Part shown: positions 37,001 through 45,339 of the stretch, piece by piece
Layout of the letters: the number at the start of each line of letters is the position of its first letter
Numbering within the stretch: position 1 is the first letter of the stretch
From: Polystyrenella longa
GTDB lineage: Bacteria; Planctomycetota; Planctomycetia; Planctomycetales; Planctomycetaceae
Assembly: GCF_007750395.1 (NCBI RefSeq)
Contig: NZ_CP036281.1
Span: 4,363,001-4,427,000, forward strand
Direction of reading: 5' to 3'
Length of the DNA: 64,000 nt
Translations under genes and position numbers: made by a program
The notes under the pieces: model-generated
Told to the model about the DNA's origin: nothing
Seen by the model: the letters and a program-made list of their open reading frames with translations, nothing else
Database searches by the model: none

Positions 37001-38393
37001 CGACGAAGTATCCATAAGCTGCCTCAGGAGTGAGTTGGCGTACAATTTCTTGAGCTTCCGCTTTCGCTTCCTCGGTGAGTGGGAGTTGTTCCTGTTTAGT
37101 AGCAATTTCGGTTGCCGTCTCAGATTCATTCCCGGTGAAAACGAAAACCTGACCTTCATCGGTCGTCACAATCAATCGATCATCAGCGGCGACGAGGCGA
37201 GCGATGGTTCCGTCTAATGATAATGTCTGAATTTTTTCCGGTGCGGTTGCTTCGTCCTCAGAGAGTTGCCAAACAGTGATTTCTTTTTCACCCGCGGCGT
37301 AAAGTCGTGAGCCAGCCTGGATCATATCTTTAGTAGCATCGGCTTCGACCTTCCAGACCGTTTCTTTCGGATCGTCATAGTTATGACATTCCAGCGAATC
37401 CCCGGAATAGATGAAGGCTTTGTCACTCAAAACAGGTTGATGACCGCGTAACTCGTCACGACGACGGCCTGACCCCAGGATAAACCAGCTATATTCGTCG
37501 TCTCTCTCGTGAGCCCAGAGGGCAGAGTTGTTTGCGAAGACGTACGAACCGCCGGACTTACCGTAGTCGGCCAGATGAAAGAACTGCAACTTCCCAGTAT
37601 CCCGTTCGAGGCTCGCAGGAATTGACCGGCCTCCGGGAATAAAGAGTTGTTTATCATTTACAGCAAGATGTCCCTGCGGTGCGATACCGGCAAAGGCGGG
37701 GTAGTGGTGCGGTTGATCGATGTAGAGGGCGCTTGTGTTGTCGTTGACCCAAACGGTATCTCCCGTTTCGGCATCGAGCGCGTAAATGAACGTCCCCATA
37801 AAAGGCCAGATACTGGCGGCGAAATAGACCGTACCGTCATCAACCACTGCCGCTCCACGTGCAGGCCAAGTTGAAATGAGGCGTTCGTTCCCCAGAATTT
37901 TCCGATCCGACGGTCCGCCCCGGAACTTCCAGATTTCGTTTCCGGTGTTTACATCCAGGCAGTACAGGTATCCGTCGTCGCTGACGACATACGCTTTGCC
38001 ATCGGCACAGGCAGCTGGATAGCGAATCGGGCCGTCGGCATAAAATCGCCAGCGTTCTTCGCTCGTTTTGACATCAAGGGCGAGAACTTTGTCGGTGTCA
38101 TTAAATGACAGCAGCATCAAGCCGTTGACCACGACTGGTTCAAACTGACTGTCGTATTTCATTAAGTCATGGTTGAGAGGATCATCCCAGACAGGTTTCC
38201 GTTTGCCGAAGTTGACTGACCAGCCGGGGTACAGTTTGTCGGGCAAAGCATGCGGCGAGACTCCTGTGCGGCCTGCATCGTATCGCCACATAGGCCAGTC
38301 CTCAGCTTGGACCAAGCTGGACGAGATGCAGAAGGAGGAAAGAGCAATCAGACTGAACAGAGCCAGACGAAGGGTCAGGTTGAATTTTATCAT
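34023..38393 (-). CDS. Giant secreted PQQ-type propeller protein with Rossmann-like, DNRLRE-like and malectin-like domains (1456 aa)
   Basis: Signal peptide (about 1-30), then EDWPMWRYDAGRTGVS, the same opening as the 960-aa protein. A first propeller runs to about 430 (TSEERWRF, TGNEIWKF, TGDTVWVN). A Rossmann methyltransferase-like domain follows with GIGDGELL in the motif I place, ending LRPYGGKL. A second full propeller covers about 610-1030 (YTGQVLWQT, SGQVKWQV, TGDVVWKT, TGDVLWNE). The signature is Cys1043-x19-Cys1063-x-Cys1065. A malectin-like domain starts near 1130, is interrupted at about 1174-1371 by a DNRLRE-like domain (GIRFNSLPLPKGAKIKSAYI), and resumes with YTVRLFFAEPE. Probably acts on or binds cell-surface polysaccharide; no catalysis can be assigned. 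Confidence 0.87.
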   Translation of the reverse strand: MIKFNLTLRLALFSLIALSSFCISSSLVQAEDWPMWRYDAGRTGVSPHALPDKLYPGWSVNFGKRKPVWDDPLNHDLMKYDSQFEPVVVNGLMLLSFNDTDKVLALDVKTSEERWRFYADGPIRYPAACADGKAYVVSDDGYLYCLDVNTGNEIWKFRGGPSDRKILGNERLISTWPARGAAVVDDGTVYFAASIWPFMGTFIYALDAETGDTVWVNDNTSALYIDQPHHYPAFAGIAPQGHLAVNDKQLFIPGGRSIPASLERDTGKLQFFHLADYGKSGGSYVFANNSALWAHERDDEYSWFILGSGRRRDELRGHQPVLSDKAFIYSGDSLECHNYDDPKETVWKVEADATKDMIQAGSRLYAAGEKEITVWQLSEDEATAPEKIQTLSLDGTIARLVAADDRLIVTTDEGQVFVFTGNESETATEIATKQEQLPLTEEAKAEAQEIVRQLTPEAAYGYFVGIGDGELLKAVVAESKLKWIVLDSDTEKVTEWRKKFDIVDPSAVPGSHPVAFLDGELNQDYTLPVYLSSMTIINDPAAIGYEATIPGETELAENLFEGLRPYGGKLWFINPDNSSKLLSSLKGQQLQGSLAKGEFTSVGSSLTVTRAGQLPGAGNWTHQYGDIENTVKSDDSRVKLPMGLLWFGGSSNMDVLPRHGHGPPEQIIGGRLYIQGMDVLNARDVYTGQVLWQTKLVDTGAEGLFFDQTYKDTPLSTEYNQVHIPGANARGTNYIATEDLVYILQKDKCRVLDAVTGKDVAMFDLPELKFDEKSEPVQSWGYIGIAGNNLLGGLGFAEYSQRKNLPIDTADQRRSKFRFVDYDQSASRGLTVMDRHSGQVKWQVPAKHSLIHNAICVGRNVVYVLDKLPPNIEQQLARRGEVNPDTYSLTAYDIETGDVVWKTSENIFGTWLGYSDEYRILIQSTRPSNDTVRDENGRQIIAYDADTGDVLWNESISYSTPPILHGDKLITGGRFYSLITGKPLMRTDPLTGKEDVWSYSATKGCNYPIACETMLTFRSSSAAFYDMTNDGGTGHFGGFKSGCTSNLIAADGLLNAPDYTRTCSCSFQNQTSLAMVHMPDLEIWTHNDMAYDGDLVRAVGINFGAPGDRRDEEGTLWLDYPEIGGPSPSLTVSVKGDAEYFLDHSSRYQGEELKWVASSGVKGASQIDLLVKPTAIDQLEFGFPANSSVDDAAELPNGDMIVSNTTFYPASKQDHTAGIRFNSLPLPKGAKIKSAYIQFTATKAIDTETKVTVWSEAVDDVKSFSTKRESITKRPKTEASVKWEIEPWEAARHGEAERTPDLKTLIEEIVNRDGWEPGNAIGFIIKGSGDRAAVAADGDKKGDKSGIPRLFIELEEDSLEQVAEVSHVPSRPYTVRLFFAEPEQDVKVGDRRFNVNLQGEPLLRDFDILAETGGARDVLVKEFNGIPISSRLKVELEETGARKPVLSGIEIKLETE

Positions 38394-38848
38394 GTTGATT
38401 TAAATCGGCAGGAATAAAGTGTTCAGGAGGGGGGATACAACTTCCGAGAAAGAAGACTCATCTCGGAATCTGTACAAATTTGAACAGATGGAAGCGTGTG
38501 CGCTTCCACTAGGGATGGATAAGGTCTCATTTATAATAGCATGTGGGATGATCGAGGCCAAACAGAGAACCTTTCGCAAGCTACTAAACTAGCGAACATT
38601 TATCGAAAATTCAGGCAAAACTTACCTGAAATTGACCAAGTCCCGCAGGATCGCCCTCAACATACGCGCAGACCCTTGAGAAGAAGGTCGGTTGACTGGA
38701 GAATCCGCCCGATTCCGGGTAGGATGGGCGGCTCTGTTCATTAATGCGCAGATAGTCTGCTTTGCAGATTGCGGCCTTGATATAGCATTTTTCGTCGAAA
38801 TAAATACTTGTTGCATTTAGACATGCATCCAAAGTCTGGAGATCAAAT
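38394..38848. other. Divergent upstream region with a perfect inverted repeat
   Basis: 455 nt between the divergent PQQ and TIM-barrel genes. TGGAAGCG (38489-38496) and CGCTTCCA (38501-38508) form a perfect 8-bp stem with loop TGTG, about 95 nt upstream of the PQQ start. Short frames here have no recognisable content. Confidence 0.5.
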
Positions 38849-39697
38849 ATGAGTAAGTGGCCAGTTGGGGTGTTCACCTCAATAGATGCCGGGTTAGGAG
38901 TCCGGTTGGATGTTGCCCAGGATCTGGATATTCCGACCGTCCAAATACACGCCCCTCACGCAGGGAATCGTACCGAATCCGCCGCCAATGAATTCCTCGA
39001 GAAATGCAAATCGGCCGGTATCAAAGTTACAGCTGTCTTTGGTGGATTTGAAGGCGAAAGCTACGCTGACATCCCGACCACGATCCGCACCGTCGGCCTT
39101 GTTCCCGAAGAGACGCAAGCGGCTCGCGTTCAGGAAATGAAAGAGATCTCTGACTTCGCAAAGCTGCTGGGCTGCGACACCGTCGCCCTGCATATCGGCT
39201 TTGTCCCCGAAGACCACGATTCTCCAGCTTATAAACGATTGCTCGACTGCACCCGCGATCTCCTGGATCACGTCAAAGCGAACGGCCAGCAATTGAACCT
39301 GGAAACAGGTCAGGAATCGGCCGAACACCTGCTCGCCTTCATCGACGATGTTGGACGGGACAACCTGTTCATCAACTTCGACCCGGCTAACATGATTCTG
39401 TACGGTACGGGTGACCCGATTGACGCCCTGATAAAAGTGCAGAAATTCGTCCGCAGTGTCCACTGCAAAGACGCCACTTGGGCAAACGATGGCAAACGAG
39501 GCGAGGAATGGGGCTGTGAAGTTCCCTTCGGTACAGGAGATGTGAATGCAGAGCTGTACCTGCAGACCCTGAAAGAAATCGGCTACGATGGCCCGCTGAC
39601 GATCGAACGGGAAATCCCTGAAGAACCGACTCAGCAGAAAAAAGACATCGGCCAGGCGGTCGCGACGATCAATGATCTGAAAGCAAAAATCGGCTAA
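38849..39697 (+). CDS. Sugar phosphate isomerase/epimerase family protein (xylose isomerase-like TIM barrel)
   Basis: 282 residues in a metal-dependent TIM barrel. Metal-site candidates stand at the ends of successive strands: Glu152 (LNLETGQES), Asp178 (FINFDPANM), His205 (VHCKDA) and Glu253 (LTIEREI); His115 (VALHIGF) may bind the sugar. The family includes epimerases of ketoses, inosose isomerases and 3-dehydroshikimate enzymes, so the substrate is open. No signal peptide. It stands alone upstream of a strong terminator; the divergent partner is the PQQ/oxidoreductase operon, with which it may share sugar substrates. Confidence 0.85.
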   Translation: MSKWPVGVFTSIDAGLGVRLDVAQDLDIPTVQIHAPHAGNRTESAANEFLEKCKSAGIKVTAVFGGFEGESYADIPTTIRTVGLVPEETQAARVQEMKEISDFAKLLGCDTVALHIGFVPEDHDSPAYKRLLDCTRDLLDHVKANGQQLNLETGQESAEHLLAFIDDVGRDNLFINFDPANMILYGTGDPIDALIKVQKFVRSVHCKDATWANDGKRGEEWGCEVPFGTGDVNAELYLQTLKEIGYDGPLTIEREIPEEPTQQKKDIGQAVATINDLKAKIG

Positions 39698-39726
39698 CCC
39701 CGGTTTGCCTGAAATGATTCACCGAG

Positions 39727-39769
39727 AACTCCCTGCTTTGATGAATGAAATCGAAGCGGGGAGTTTTTT
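39727..39769 (+). terminator. Terminator of the TIM-barrel isomerase gene
   Basis: Stem AACTCCCTGCTT (39727-39738) with AAGCGGGGAGTT (39754-39765), one internal mismatch, followed by a T-run. Confidence 0.85.
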
Positions 39770-39881
39770 GTTTCGATCGACTCCACTCCATCGATCCGTC
39801 ATTCAACTCCTGCTTTATATCTTTTATGATCTCCGGCCTCTCGAGTTCGAAAACCTGTTTCCTTTTGAATGAGTTCCCTTC

Positions 39882-40661
39882 ATGCACCTGATAGACACCC
39901 ATTGCCATCTTGATGAAGAAAGTTTCACCACTGATATGCAGGAGGTGATTGAGAGGGCCGTTGCGGAAGAAGTGGGAACGATGTTCACGATTGGGATTAC
40001 CGCCCCCAGTTGTCAGCGAGCCGTAGAGATTGCCGCGAAGTATGAGGCAGTCAAAGCGATAGTGGGTGTGCAACCGAATTATGTCTCCCAACTATTAGAT
40101 GGAGACTGGGAGAAAATTGTGGAGCTGATGAGTCACCCGGAGGTGATTGGTATTGGTGAAACGGGGCTCGACAAATACTGGGACCACTCACCACTCGACC
40201 TGCAACAGGATTTTTTTGATCGCCATCTGAAACTCTCTAAGGAACTCGATCTTCCTTTCGTCGTCCATTGCCGGGAAGCGGAGTCCGAAATTGTAGAGCA
40301 GCTACAAGCTTTCACCGGTTCCGAAAAGCTGCGAGGCATCATGCATTCGTTCTGCGGTAACGAAGAGACGCTGACAGCTTGTCTCGATATGGGCATGCAT
40401 ATGTCGTTTTCGGGAATGCTCACTTACAAGAAAAACGACGACCTGCGATTCGTGGCGAAGCAAGTCCCGCTGGATCGGTTGCTGGTGGAAACAGACGCCC
40501 CCTATCTCGCTCCTGTACCTAAACGGGGAAAACGGAACGAGCCTTCATTCGTGAAACATACTTGTACCGTACTCGCCGAGATTCATAACAAGACGACCGA
40601 AGAGATGGCCGAGATCACGACACAGAATGCGCGGGACCTATTTCGATTGAAGGCCGGATGA
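39882..40661 (+). CDS. TatD family metal-dependent hydrolase/DNase
   Basis: 259 residues, the usual length. The two-metal site is complete: His7 and His9 in DTHCHLD, Glu93 in GIGETGLDKYW, His129 in PFVVHCREAE, His155 in GIMHSFCG and Asp205 in LLVETDAPYLAP. TatD proteins are 3'-5' exonucleases or deoxyribonucleases acting in DNA repair and quality control. Neighbouring genes give no further hint. The ATG at 39882 directly precedes the metal-binding strand, as expected for the family. Confidence 0.93.
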   Translation: MHLIDTHCHLDEESFTTDMQEVIERAVAEEVGTMFTIGITAPSCQRAVEIAAKYEAVKAIVGVQPNYVSQLLDGDWEKIVELMSHPEVIGIGETGLDKYWDHSPLDLQQDFFDRHLKLSKELDLPFVVHCREAESEIVEQLQAFTGSEKLRGIMHSFCGNEETLTACLDMGMHMSFSGMLTYKKNDDLRFVAKQVPLDRLLVETDAPYLAPVPKRGKRNEPSFVKHTCTVLAEIHNKTTEEMAEITTQNARDLFRLKAG

Positions 40662-41201
40662 AAACGACAGCGTGATTCATTCCAAAGAGAAAAGAGACCC
40701 TCGTTAAACCCTGTTTTTTTCGGCGAAAACTAACTGTCAAATCAGTTTGTAAAAGCTACATGAGATCTACGCGGACTCGACTATTCCGGTTAGGTAAAAC
40801 CCTCTGCGCGCGAAGGAGTTTGCCGATTATGCGTTTCACGCAGGTTTCACGGACGGTCTGGCGGATGCTCAATTCGCCGTTAAAGTTTCACTCGTTTATT
40901 TAAGTGGACTGACCTCCCAGCTTTTGAAGGAGACGCGACGACTTGTCCACCCCGGACGAGTTGAATTCACGTAGAATTGGAGCGGTCTGGCTCAGGCCTC
41001 TAGAGGAACCCACCAGTAGGTTCCATGACGGAGGACCGGCTCAAATGGATTTGTGTGGCCCGAGCCTTAGCATGTTTTTCAGTGGCGACAACTATACCTC
41101 GCCGATCGAATGAAACAGATCGTCCTCAATCTCTGGTTGACGGCGTCCGCCTTCGTTGAAGGTGCTCCCCTTCATTCGACAGACTACATAGACCGGGAAC
41201 C
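40662..41201. other. Long gene-free leader region with hairpins
   Basis: 540 nt upstream of the 697-aa secreted protein. It contains a 10-bp hairpin CGACTTGTCC/GGACGAGTTG (40939-40963, loop ACCCC, two wobble pairs) and, further on, GGAACC/GGTTCC around 41010-41025. The length and the paired elements would suit a structured 5' UTR or small RNA; no known riboswitch motif is recognised. Confidence 0.45.
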
Positions 41202-43295
41202 ATGTCTACACAAATCCTACCTACACTGTCTCGCCCGATTGCCGCACGTTCTGCGCACTCCCGCCGGCTATCGGTCCGTCTCCTGCTTTTACCCGTTCTG
41301 TTCCTGTTGCTGACCGGCTCTTTCCTGTCTGCTGAGGACGACGACAAACTGGCTGAAGAAGAACGGCTCCGACGCTCGACGGCAGTCGCGCTGAATTATT
41401 GTCGCGCCTCGTTTCACCGCATCCAGAAGTATCCCACTCCCCAAGTACTTATGGAAGAACGGGATAACATCCTCAGCAACCTGAACCTGAATGAGATCGA
41501 TGACGAAGAGATCATCCGACTTTATACGGGCGTGCTGCAGGAAATTAACGGAATGGAACTGGCGGACCGGGAGCGGGCAATCGTTAAAGATAAACATTCG
41601 CAAGCATTCAACCAGAAAGCCTGGGCACGTTCACTCGACCTGGCCGCCAACTTTGCTTCGGCCAACATGGTCGGCATGGTGCAAACGGGTGCTGCTGGCT
41701 GGTGGGATTATCGTACATTCGACTGGCAGCGCGACCTGGATGTTTGGAAGCTCGACAAAGAACGGATGAATGGCATCTACGATAAATCGTCCAGTTTTCT
41801 CGATACCTTTTGGAAGCTGACTCGTAAACGCAACATTCCGGACAACTGGTTGATTCGCAGTACCGATCTGGATGCGCTCGAAGAAGCGATGAAGGAGAAG
41901 AATCCTCAGGTTCGACTGCGCGTCCTGCGGCGCATGGAACGGTTCATGGAATTCTATCCGCCCTATGTTTATTACGTCGCCCGTACAGAACAGGAACTGG
42001 GACAACTCTTCGCCGCCAACCAAACCTACGGCAAGCTGGACAAACTTTGTTCCGGTCACTTCCGTCAGGACGAAATGCTGGCAACCGGATTGGCGAACAT
42101 GGCGTTGATTCAAGCCTATCTGAAACAACCTACTGCAGTGGCAACGGCTCGCGCTGCCATGGAAAAATCAACGAACGTCTGGCAAGTGAATCTTGTCTGC
42201 GCCCGGATTCTTTCCGAAAACCGAGAGTACGATTCTGCGGAAGAGTCGCTACTCCGAAATCTCGACATCGGACTGGAAGAAAGCCAAAGTCGCGTGGGTC
42301 TTCTTACCTTGTACTATCAGGCCGGGGATAAACGAAAAATGCTGGCCCAGTTGCAGGACCCCAAAGTTCTGGCATCAGTGCCACCGCCCGTTCTGCTGCA
42401 ATGTTCGGCCCTGTTTGACGCCCGCGAGTTTCCTCCTCAACTTCGCCAACAACTGGCAAATTCGATCCGCATCGAACCTCAACTTGGATTTGGTGCCGAT
42501 GACTTGGTGATCGTAGCGAGTCCGGAATGGAACTTCGAAACGTCGGACATTGTTTTGCAAGTGGGACAGCGACGTTGGAATGATCCGTATATTGTTCGTC
42601 GAGAACGTCATGTGGAGCTGCGTTTTCCCGGTGTTGTCGAATGGGGAACTCCGCTTCAGGCACAAGCCACTACTACGCCCGTAGCCATCGGACTTCGCTA
42701 TGCAGGCATGCCGACATTCCAGCTCACAATGACGCCAAATCAACTGGCCAATCCCAATGGAGGCCGTGGGTTTGGCATTGGAAATGACGCCCGCAATGAG
42801 AGTTCGGCTCTGTTACTGACCACAGTAGAGATGAACCAGATGAAGTTGCCGGTCAACAATCCACTGCTAAGCTGGCAGGGAGGGAATCATCTGCCCACCC
42901 GTCGGACGGAAACTCAACAGGAACTGTTCCCCAGTTCCAATCAGCCTGTTCTGACTCAACAGCGAGAGATGAATAAGCCTGATGTTGCCGCTACGATTTC
43001 CGACCCTCAGGTCACCCCCGAACCAGAATCGCTCCCCGTTGAATTAAATCCTTTCGGTCCCAAAGTGAAGGAAATCCCGGTTTCATTGCCGAAATACGAA
43101 GCGGAAGAGGAAGCAGAGCCCATCAAAGCACTGCCTACTTATCCTACCAGCCAACGATCTGAACGGGATCCTTTCAGTTCGGAGGTGCAGGAAGAGAAAC
43201 CGGAGCCTAAAAAACGACTTCGGAAGTTCATCCCTCGTACGCCTCCCTTTTTGAAGGGAATTATCTCAGCGGAAGCCTCTGCCAACGAGTTTTAA
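41202..43295 (+). CDS. Large secreted protein with TPR-like helical repeats, unknown function
   Basis: Not recognised. 697 residues. A signal segment (about 22-43, RLLLLPVLFLLLTGSFLSA) follows a polar N-terminal 20 residues; no lipobox. Residues about 50-240 are helical; a notable core is MVQTGAAGWWDYRTFDW. Residues 240-420 look like tetratricopeptide-type helices (QLFAANQTYGKLDKL, ATARAAMEKSTNVWQVN, EYDSAEESLLRNLDI). A beta domain at about 420-540 is followed by a Pro/Glu/Lys-rich disordered tail (about 560-697), which could interact with other envelope components. It is probably periplasmic. rlmN follows on the same strand. Confidence 0.75.
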   Translation: MSTQILPTLSRPIAARSAHSRRLSVRLLLLPVLFLLLTGSFLSAEDDDKLAEEERLRRSTAVALNYCRASFHRIQKYPTPQVLMEERDNILSNLNLNEIDDEEIIRLYTGVLQEINGMELADRERAIVKDKHSQAFNQKAWARSLDLAANFASANMVGMVQTGAAGWWDYRTFDWQRDLDVWKLDKERMNGIYDKSSSFLDTFWKLTRKRNIPDNWLIRSTDLDALEEAMKEKNPQVRLRVLRRMERFMEFYPPYVYYVARTEQELGQLFAANQTYGKLDKLCSGHFRQDEMLATGLANMALIQAYLKQPTAVATARAAMEKSTNVWQVNLVCARILSENREYDSAEESLLRNLDIGLEESQSRVGLLTLYYQAGDKRKMLAQLQDPKVLASVPPPVLLQCSALFDAREFPPQLRQQLANSIRIEPQLGFGADDLVIVASPEWNFETSDIVLQVGQRRWNDPYIVRRERHVELRFPGVVEWGTPLQAQATTTPVAIGLRYAGMPTFQLTMTPNQLANPNGGRGFGIGNDARNESSALLLTTVEMNQMKLPVNNPLLSWQGGNHLPTRRTETQQELFPSSNQPVLTQQREMNKPDVAATISDPQVTPEPESLPVELNPFGPKVKEIPVSLPKYEAEEEAEPIKALPTYPTSQRSERDPFSSEVQEEKPEPKKRLRKFIPRTPPFLKGIISAEASANEF

Positions 43296-43432
43296 TCGCT
43301 GCAGCGGGTCTGTGGGCGAAGAGCCCCATTGCGGACGGGTTTCCATGCGAGTTATAGTAGGGCTCTTACCCCCACGGGGTGCCTGACTATAGCTCGCTTT
43401 TTATTTGGCCAACCGCCAACTGGTTCCATTGG

Positions 43433-44521
43433 ATGACATCGACAGCTCCCTCACCCATTCCTTTTTTAAGTCTTTCCCAGGACGAACTCCAATCCTGGCT
43501 GCAAGAGAATGGTGAACCTGCGTATCGAACGGGCCAGATCTGGAGTTGGATCCATCAGCAGCGAGCCGCGAGCTTTGAAGCGATGTCAAATCTTCCGCAG
43601 GAGTTGCGAAACAAACTCCAGGAGAGCTTTGCTCTTTTTCAAACAGAGCAATTGCGACACCAGAAAGCTCGGGATAATACTGAAAAATTGCTACTGAGAT
43701 TACGGGACGGCGAAGAGATCGAATGCGTTCTGATGCGCGAGACGAATCGCCGTACGATTTGTATCAGCACACAAGTCGGCTGCGCCATGGGCTGTACGTT
43801 CTGTGCGAGTGGCCTGCTTGGATTAAGTCGTAATCTGACTAAAGCAGAGATCCTGGAGCAGATTTATCTCCTCGACCGTTTGCTCAAGACAGACGAACGG
43901 CTGACAAACATCGTTGTGATGGGAATTGGAGAACCGCTGGCCAACCTGAAGGAATTGCTCCCCGCTTTGGCGACTGTTCATTCCGAAGAAGGAATGGGCA
44001 TCGGTGTCCGACGCGTGACGATTTCAACCGTCGGTCTTCCGGGAAAAATTGAAGAACTGGCGGAAACTGGGCTTCCTTACAACTTAGCAATCTCCCTGCA
44101 TGCTCCGAATGACGAACTGCGGACTGAAATCGTACCCGTCAATAAAAATGTGGGGATTGATAAATTACTCTCCGCAGCCGACGCCTACTTCGACCAGACC
44201 GGCCGTCGCGTCTCCTATGAGTATATCCTGTTGGGATCAATCAACGACCGTCCCGTTCACGCGCAGCAACTGGCCGATTTAATGCATGGCCGGAACGCCC
44301 ACGTAAATCTGATTCCGATGAATGATGTGGAAGAATTGCCGTTCCATTCCCCTTCTGCTCCGCGCACGCAGGAATTTGAGCGTCTGCTGAGAGATTCAGG
44401 TGTGAATGTGACTGTCCGCAAACGCAAAGGGGCCGACATCGATGCTGCCTGCGGACAATTGCGATTGAACGAGCAAAAACAGAAATCGCCCGATGCCACT
44501 ATCGTATCATTGAAGACTTAG
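43433..44521 (+). CDS. rlmN: Dual-specificity RNA methyltransferase RlmN
   Basis: A radical-SAM enzyme that makes 2-methyladenosine at 23S rRNA A2503 and tRNA A37. 362 residues from ATG 43433; an upstream GTG would add 18 residues outside the family pattern. The radical-SAM cluster cysteines are Cys117, 121 and 124 (GCAMGCTFC). GIGEPLANL, TISTVGLPG and SLHAPNDELR follow in order, and the second catalytic Cys is in DIDAACGQL near the end. All essential residues are present. An 8-bp inverted repeat (43319-43326 with 43360-43367) lies between it and the previous gene. Confidence 0.95.
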   Translation: MTSTAPSPIPFLSLSQDELQSWLQENGEPAYRTGQIWSWIHQQRAASFEAMSNLPQELRNKLQESFALFQTEQLRHQKARDNTEKLLLRLRDGEEIECVLMRETNRRTICISTQVGCAMGCTFCASGLLGLSRNLTKAEILEQIYLLDRLLKTDERLTNIVVMGIGEPLANLKELLPALATVHSEEGMGIGVRRVTISTVGLPGKIEELAETGLPYNLAISLHAPNDELRTEIVPVNKNVGIDKLLSAADAYFDQTGRRVSYEYILLGSINDRPVHAQQLADLMHGRNAHVNLIPMNDVEELPFHSPSAPRTQEFERLLRDSGVNVTVRKRKGADIDAACGQLRLNEQKQKSPDATIVSLKT

Positions 44522-44739
44522 CTTATAAGTCGCCGACAGAGGAGGCTTCCGTCCTGCCCAATCGTTCCGGTTCATCGACTTGATTGCGATTCTCGCTGAT
44601 TTCGACTCAACTGACAAAATGCTCATTGTCGATACCCTTAATGGCGTCGTCCCACGATTCCTGACGACCCTTCGCGCGCAACCTTTAATTTGCGTCGCCC
44701 ATCCCTGACACTGTCATTTGTGATGCGCTATAGAGGTAT

Positions 44740-45126
44740 ATGATGTTTGAAGATCCCCAGTTCATGAAAGCAATTCACGACGCCCTGCACGAAGTGCTGG
44801 TCTGGGTCGGGTTTGGAACTCTCGTCGGTCTTTCAGCTAAGGCAATCATGCCGGGACGCGATCCCGGAGGCGCCGTCACGACCACATTGATGGGAATCGG
44901 AGGCAGCGTTGTCGGTTGCGGAACACTCATGTTCTTCACAGACATGCCTCGAATTTCGCCCATCAGTGGTTTCGGCTTTCTTGCCGCGACTTTCGGTGCG
45001 TTCATGCTGCTCTTTTCCTACCGACTTATGGCAGGAAGCTTCTTTGCCGAATCGCAAGATGACGACGGGTTCATTCATCGTAAGTTCCGTCGCCGTCGTC
45101 GTCGTAAACTGGTGGAAGAAAGTTAA
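44740..45126 (+). CDS. GlsB/YeaQ/YmgE-like membrane protein with basic tail
   Basis: 128 residues. Three hydrophobic segments (about 18-35, 45-67, 78-96) with the Gly-rich pattern of transglycosylase-associated proteins: GLSAKAIMPGRDPGG matches the family's G-x-x-A-x-x-I-M-P-G signature, then TTTLMGIGGSVVGCGTL. It is followed by a strongly basic C-terminus (HRKFRRRRRRK). Family members are small stress-related envelope proteins of unclear function. The tail may bind acidic lipids or RNA; that is inference. Confidence 0.8.
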   Translation: MMFEDPQFMKAIHDALHEVLVWVGFGTLVGLSAKAIMPGRDPGGAVTTTLMGIGGSVVGCGTLMFFTDMPRISPISGFGFLAATFGAFMLLFSYRLMAGSFFAESQDDDGFIHRKFRRRRRRKLVEES

Positions 45127-45140
45127 ACCAGTGGGAGCCG

Positions 45141-45170
45141 TTGACAGTCACGGTGGGTGCTCCGTACATT
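45141..45170 (+). promoter_or_regulatory. Promoter of tRNA-Arg
   Basis: A consensus -35 TTGACA (45141-45146), an 18-nt spacer and -10 TACATT (45165-45170). The predicted start is near 45177, giving a short leader before the tRNA at 45209. Confidence 0.65.
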
Positions 45171-45196
45171 CTCAGGAGCACCCGTGAATTCACGGG
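45155..45196 (+). repeat. Two overlapping inverted repeats over the tRNA-Arg promoter
   Basis: GGGTGCTCC (45155-45163) and GGAGCACCC (45175-45183) flank the -10 box. CCCGTGAATTCACGGG (45181-45196) is a perfect 16-bp palindrome just after the predicted transcription start. The two share three bases, so only one can form at a time in RNA. Confidence 0.8.
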
Positions 45197-45208
45197 TTCG
45201 ACTTAATC

Positions 45209-45281
45209 GTCCCCGTGGTCTAATGGATATGACGTCGGCCTCCGAAGCCGAAGGTTGCAGGTTCGACTCCTGCCGGGGATA
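45209..45281 (+). tRNA. tRNA-Arg (anticodon CCG)
   Basis: Acceptor GTCCCCG pairs with CGGGGAT (G-T at the first pair), D arm TGGTCTAATGGATATGAC, anticodon stem TCGGC/GCCGA around loop CTCCGAA with anticodon CCG (reads CGG), T arm GCAGG-TTCGACT-CCTGC. Discriminator A; CCA is not encoded. truD, a tRNA-modifying enzyme gene, follows 58 nt downstream, so they may be co-transcribed. Confidence 0.93.
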
Positions 45282-45339
45282 ATTTCGCTCTTATTCCCTC
45301 CCGCTTCGTACCTCCCTGCTATCGTAAGAGGCTCACATC

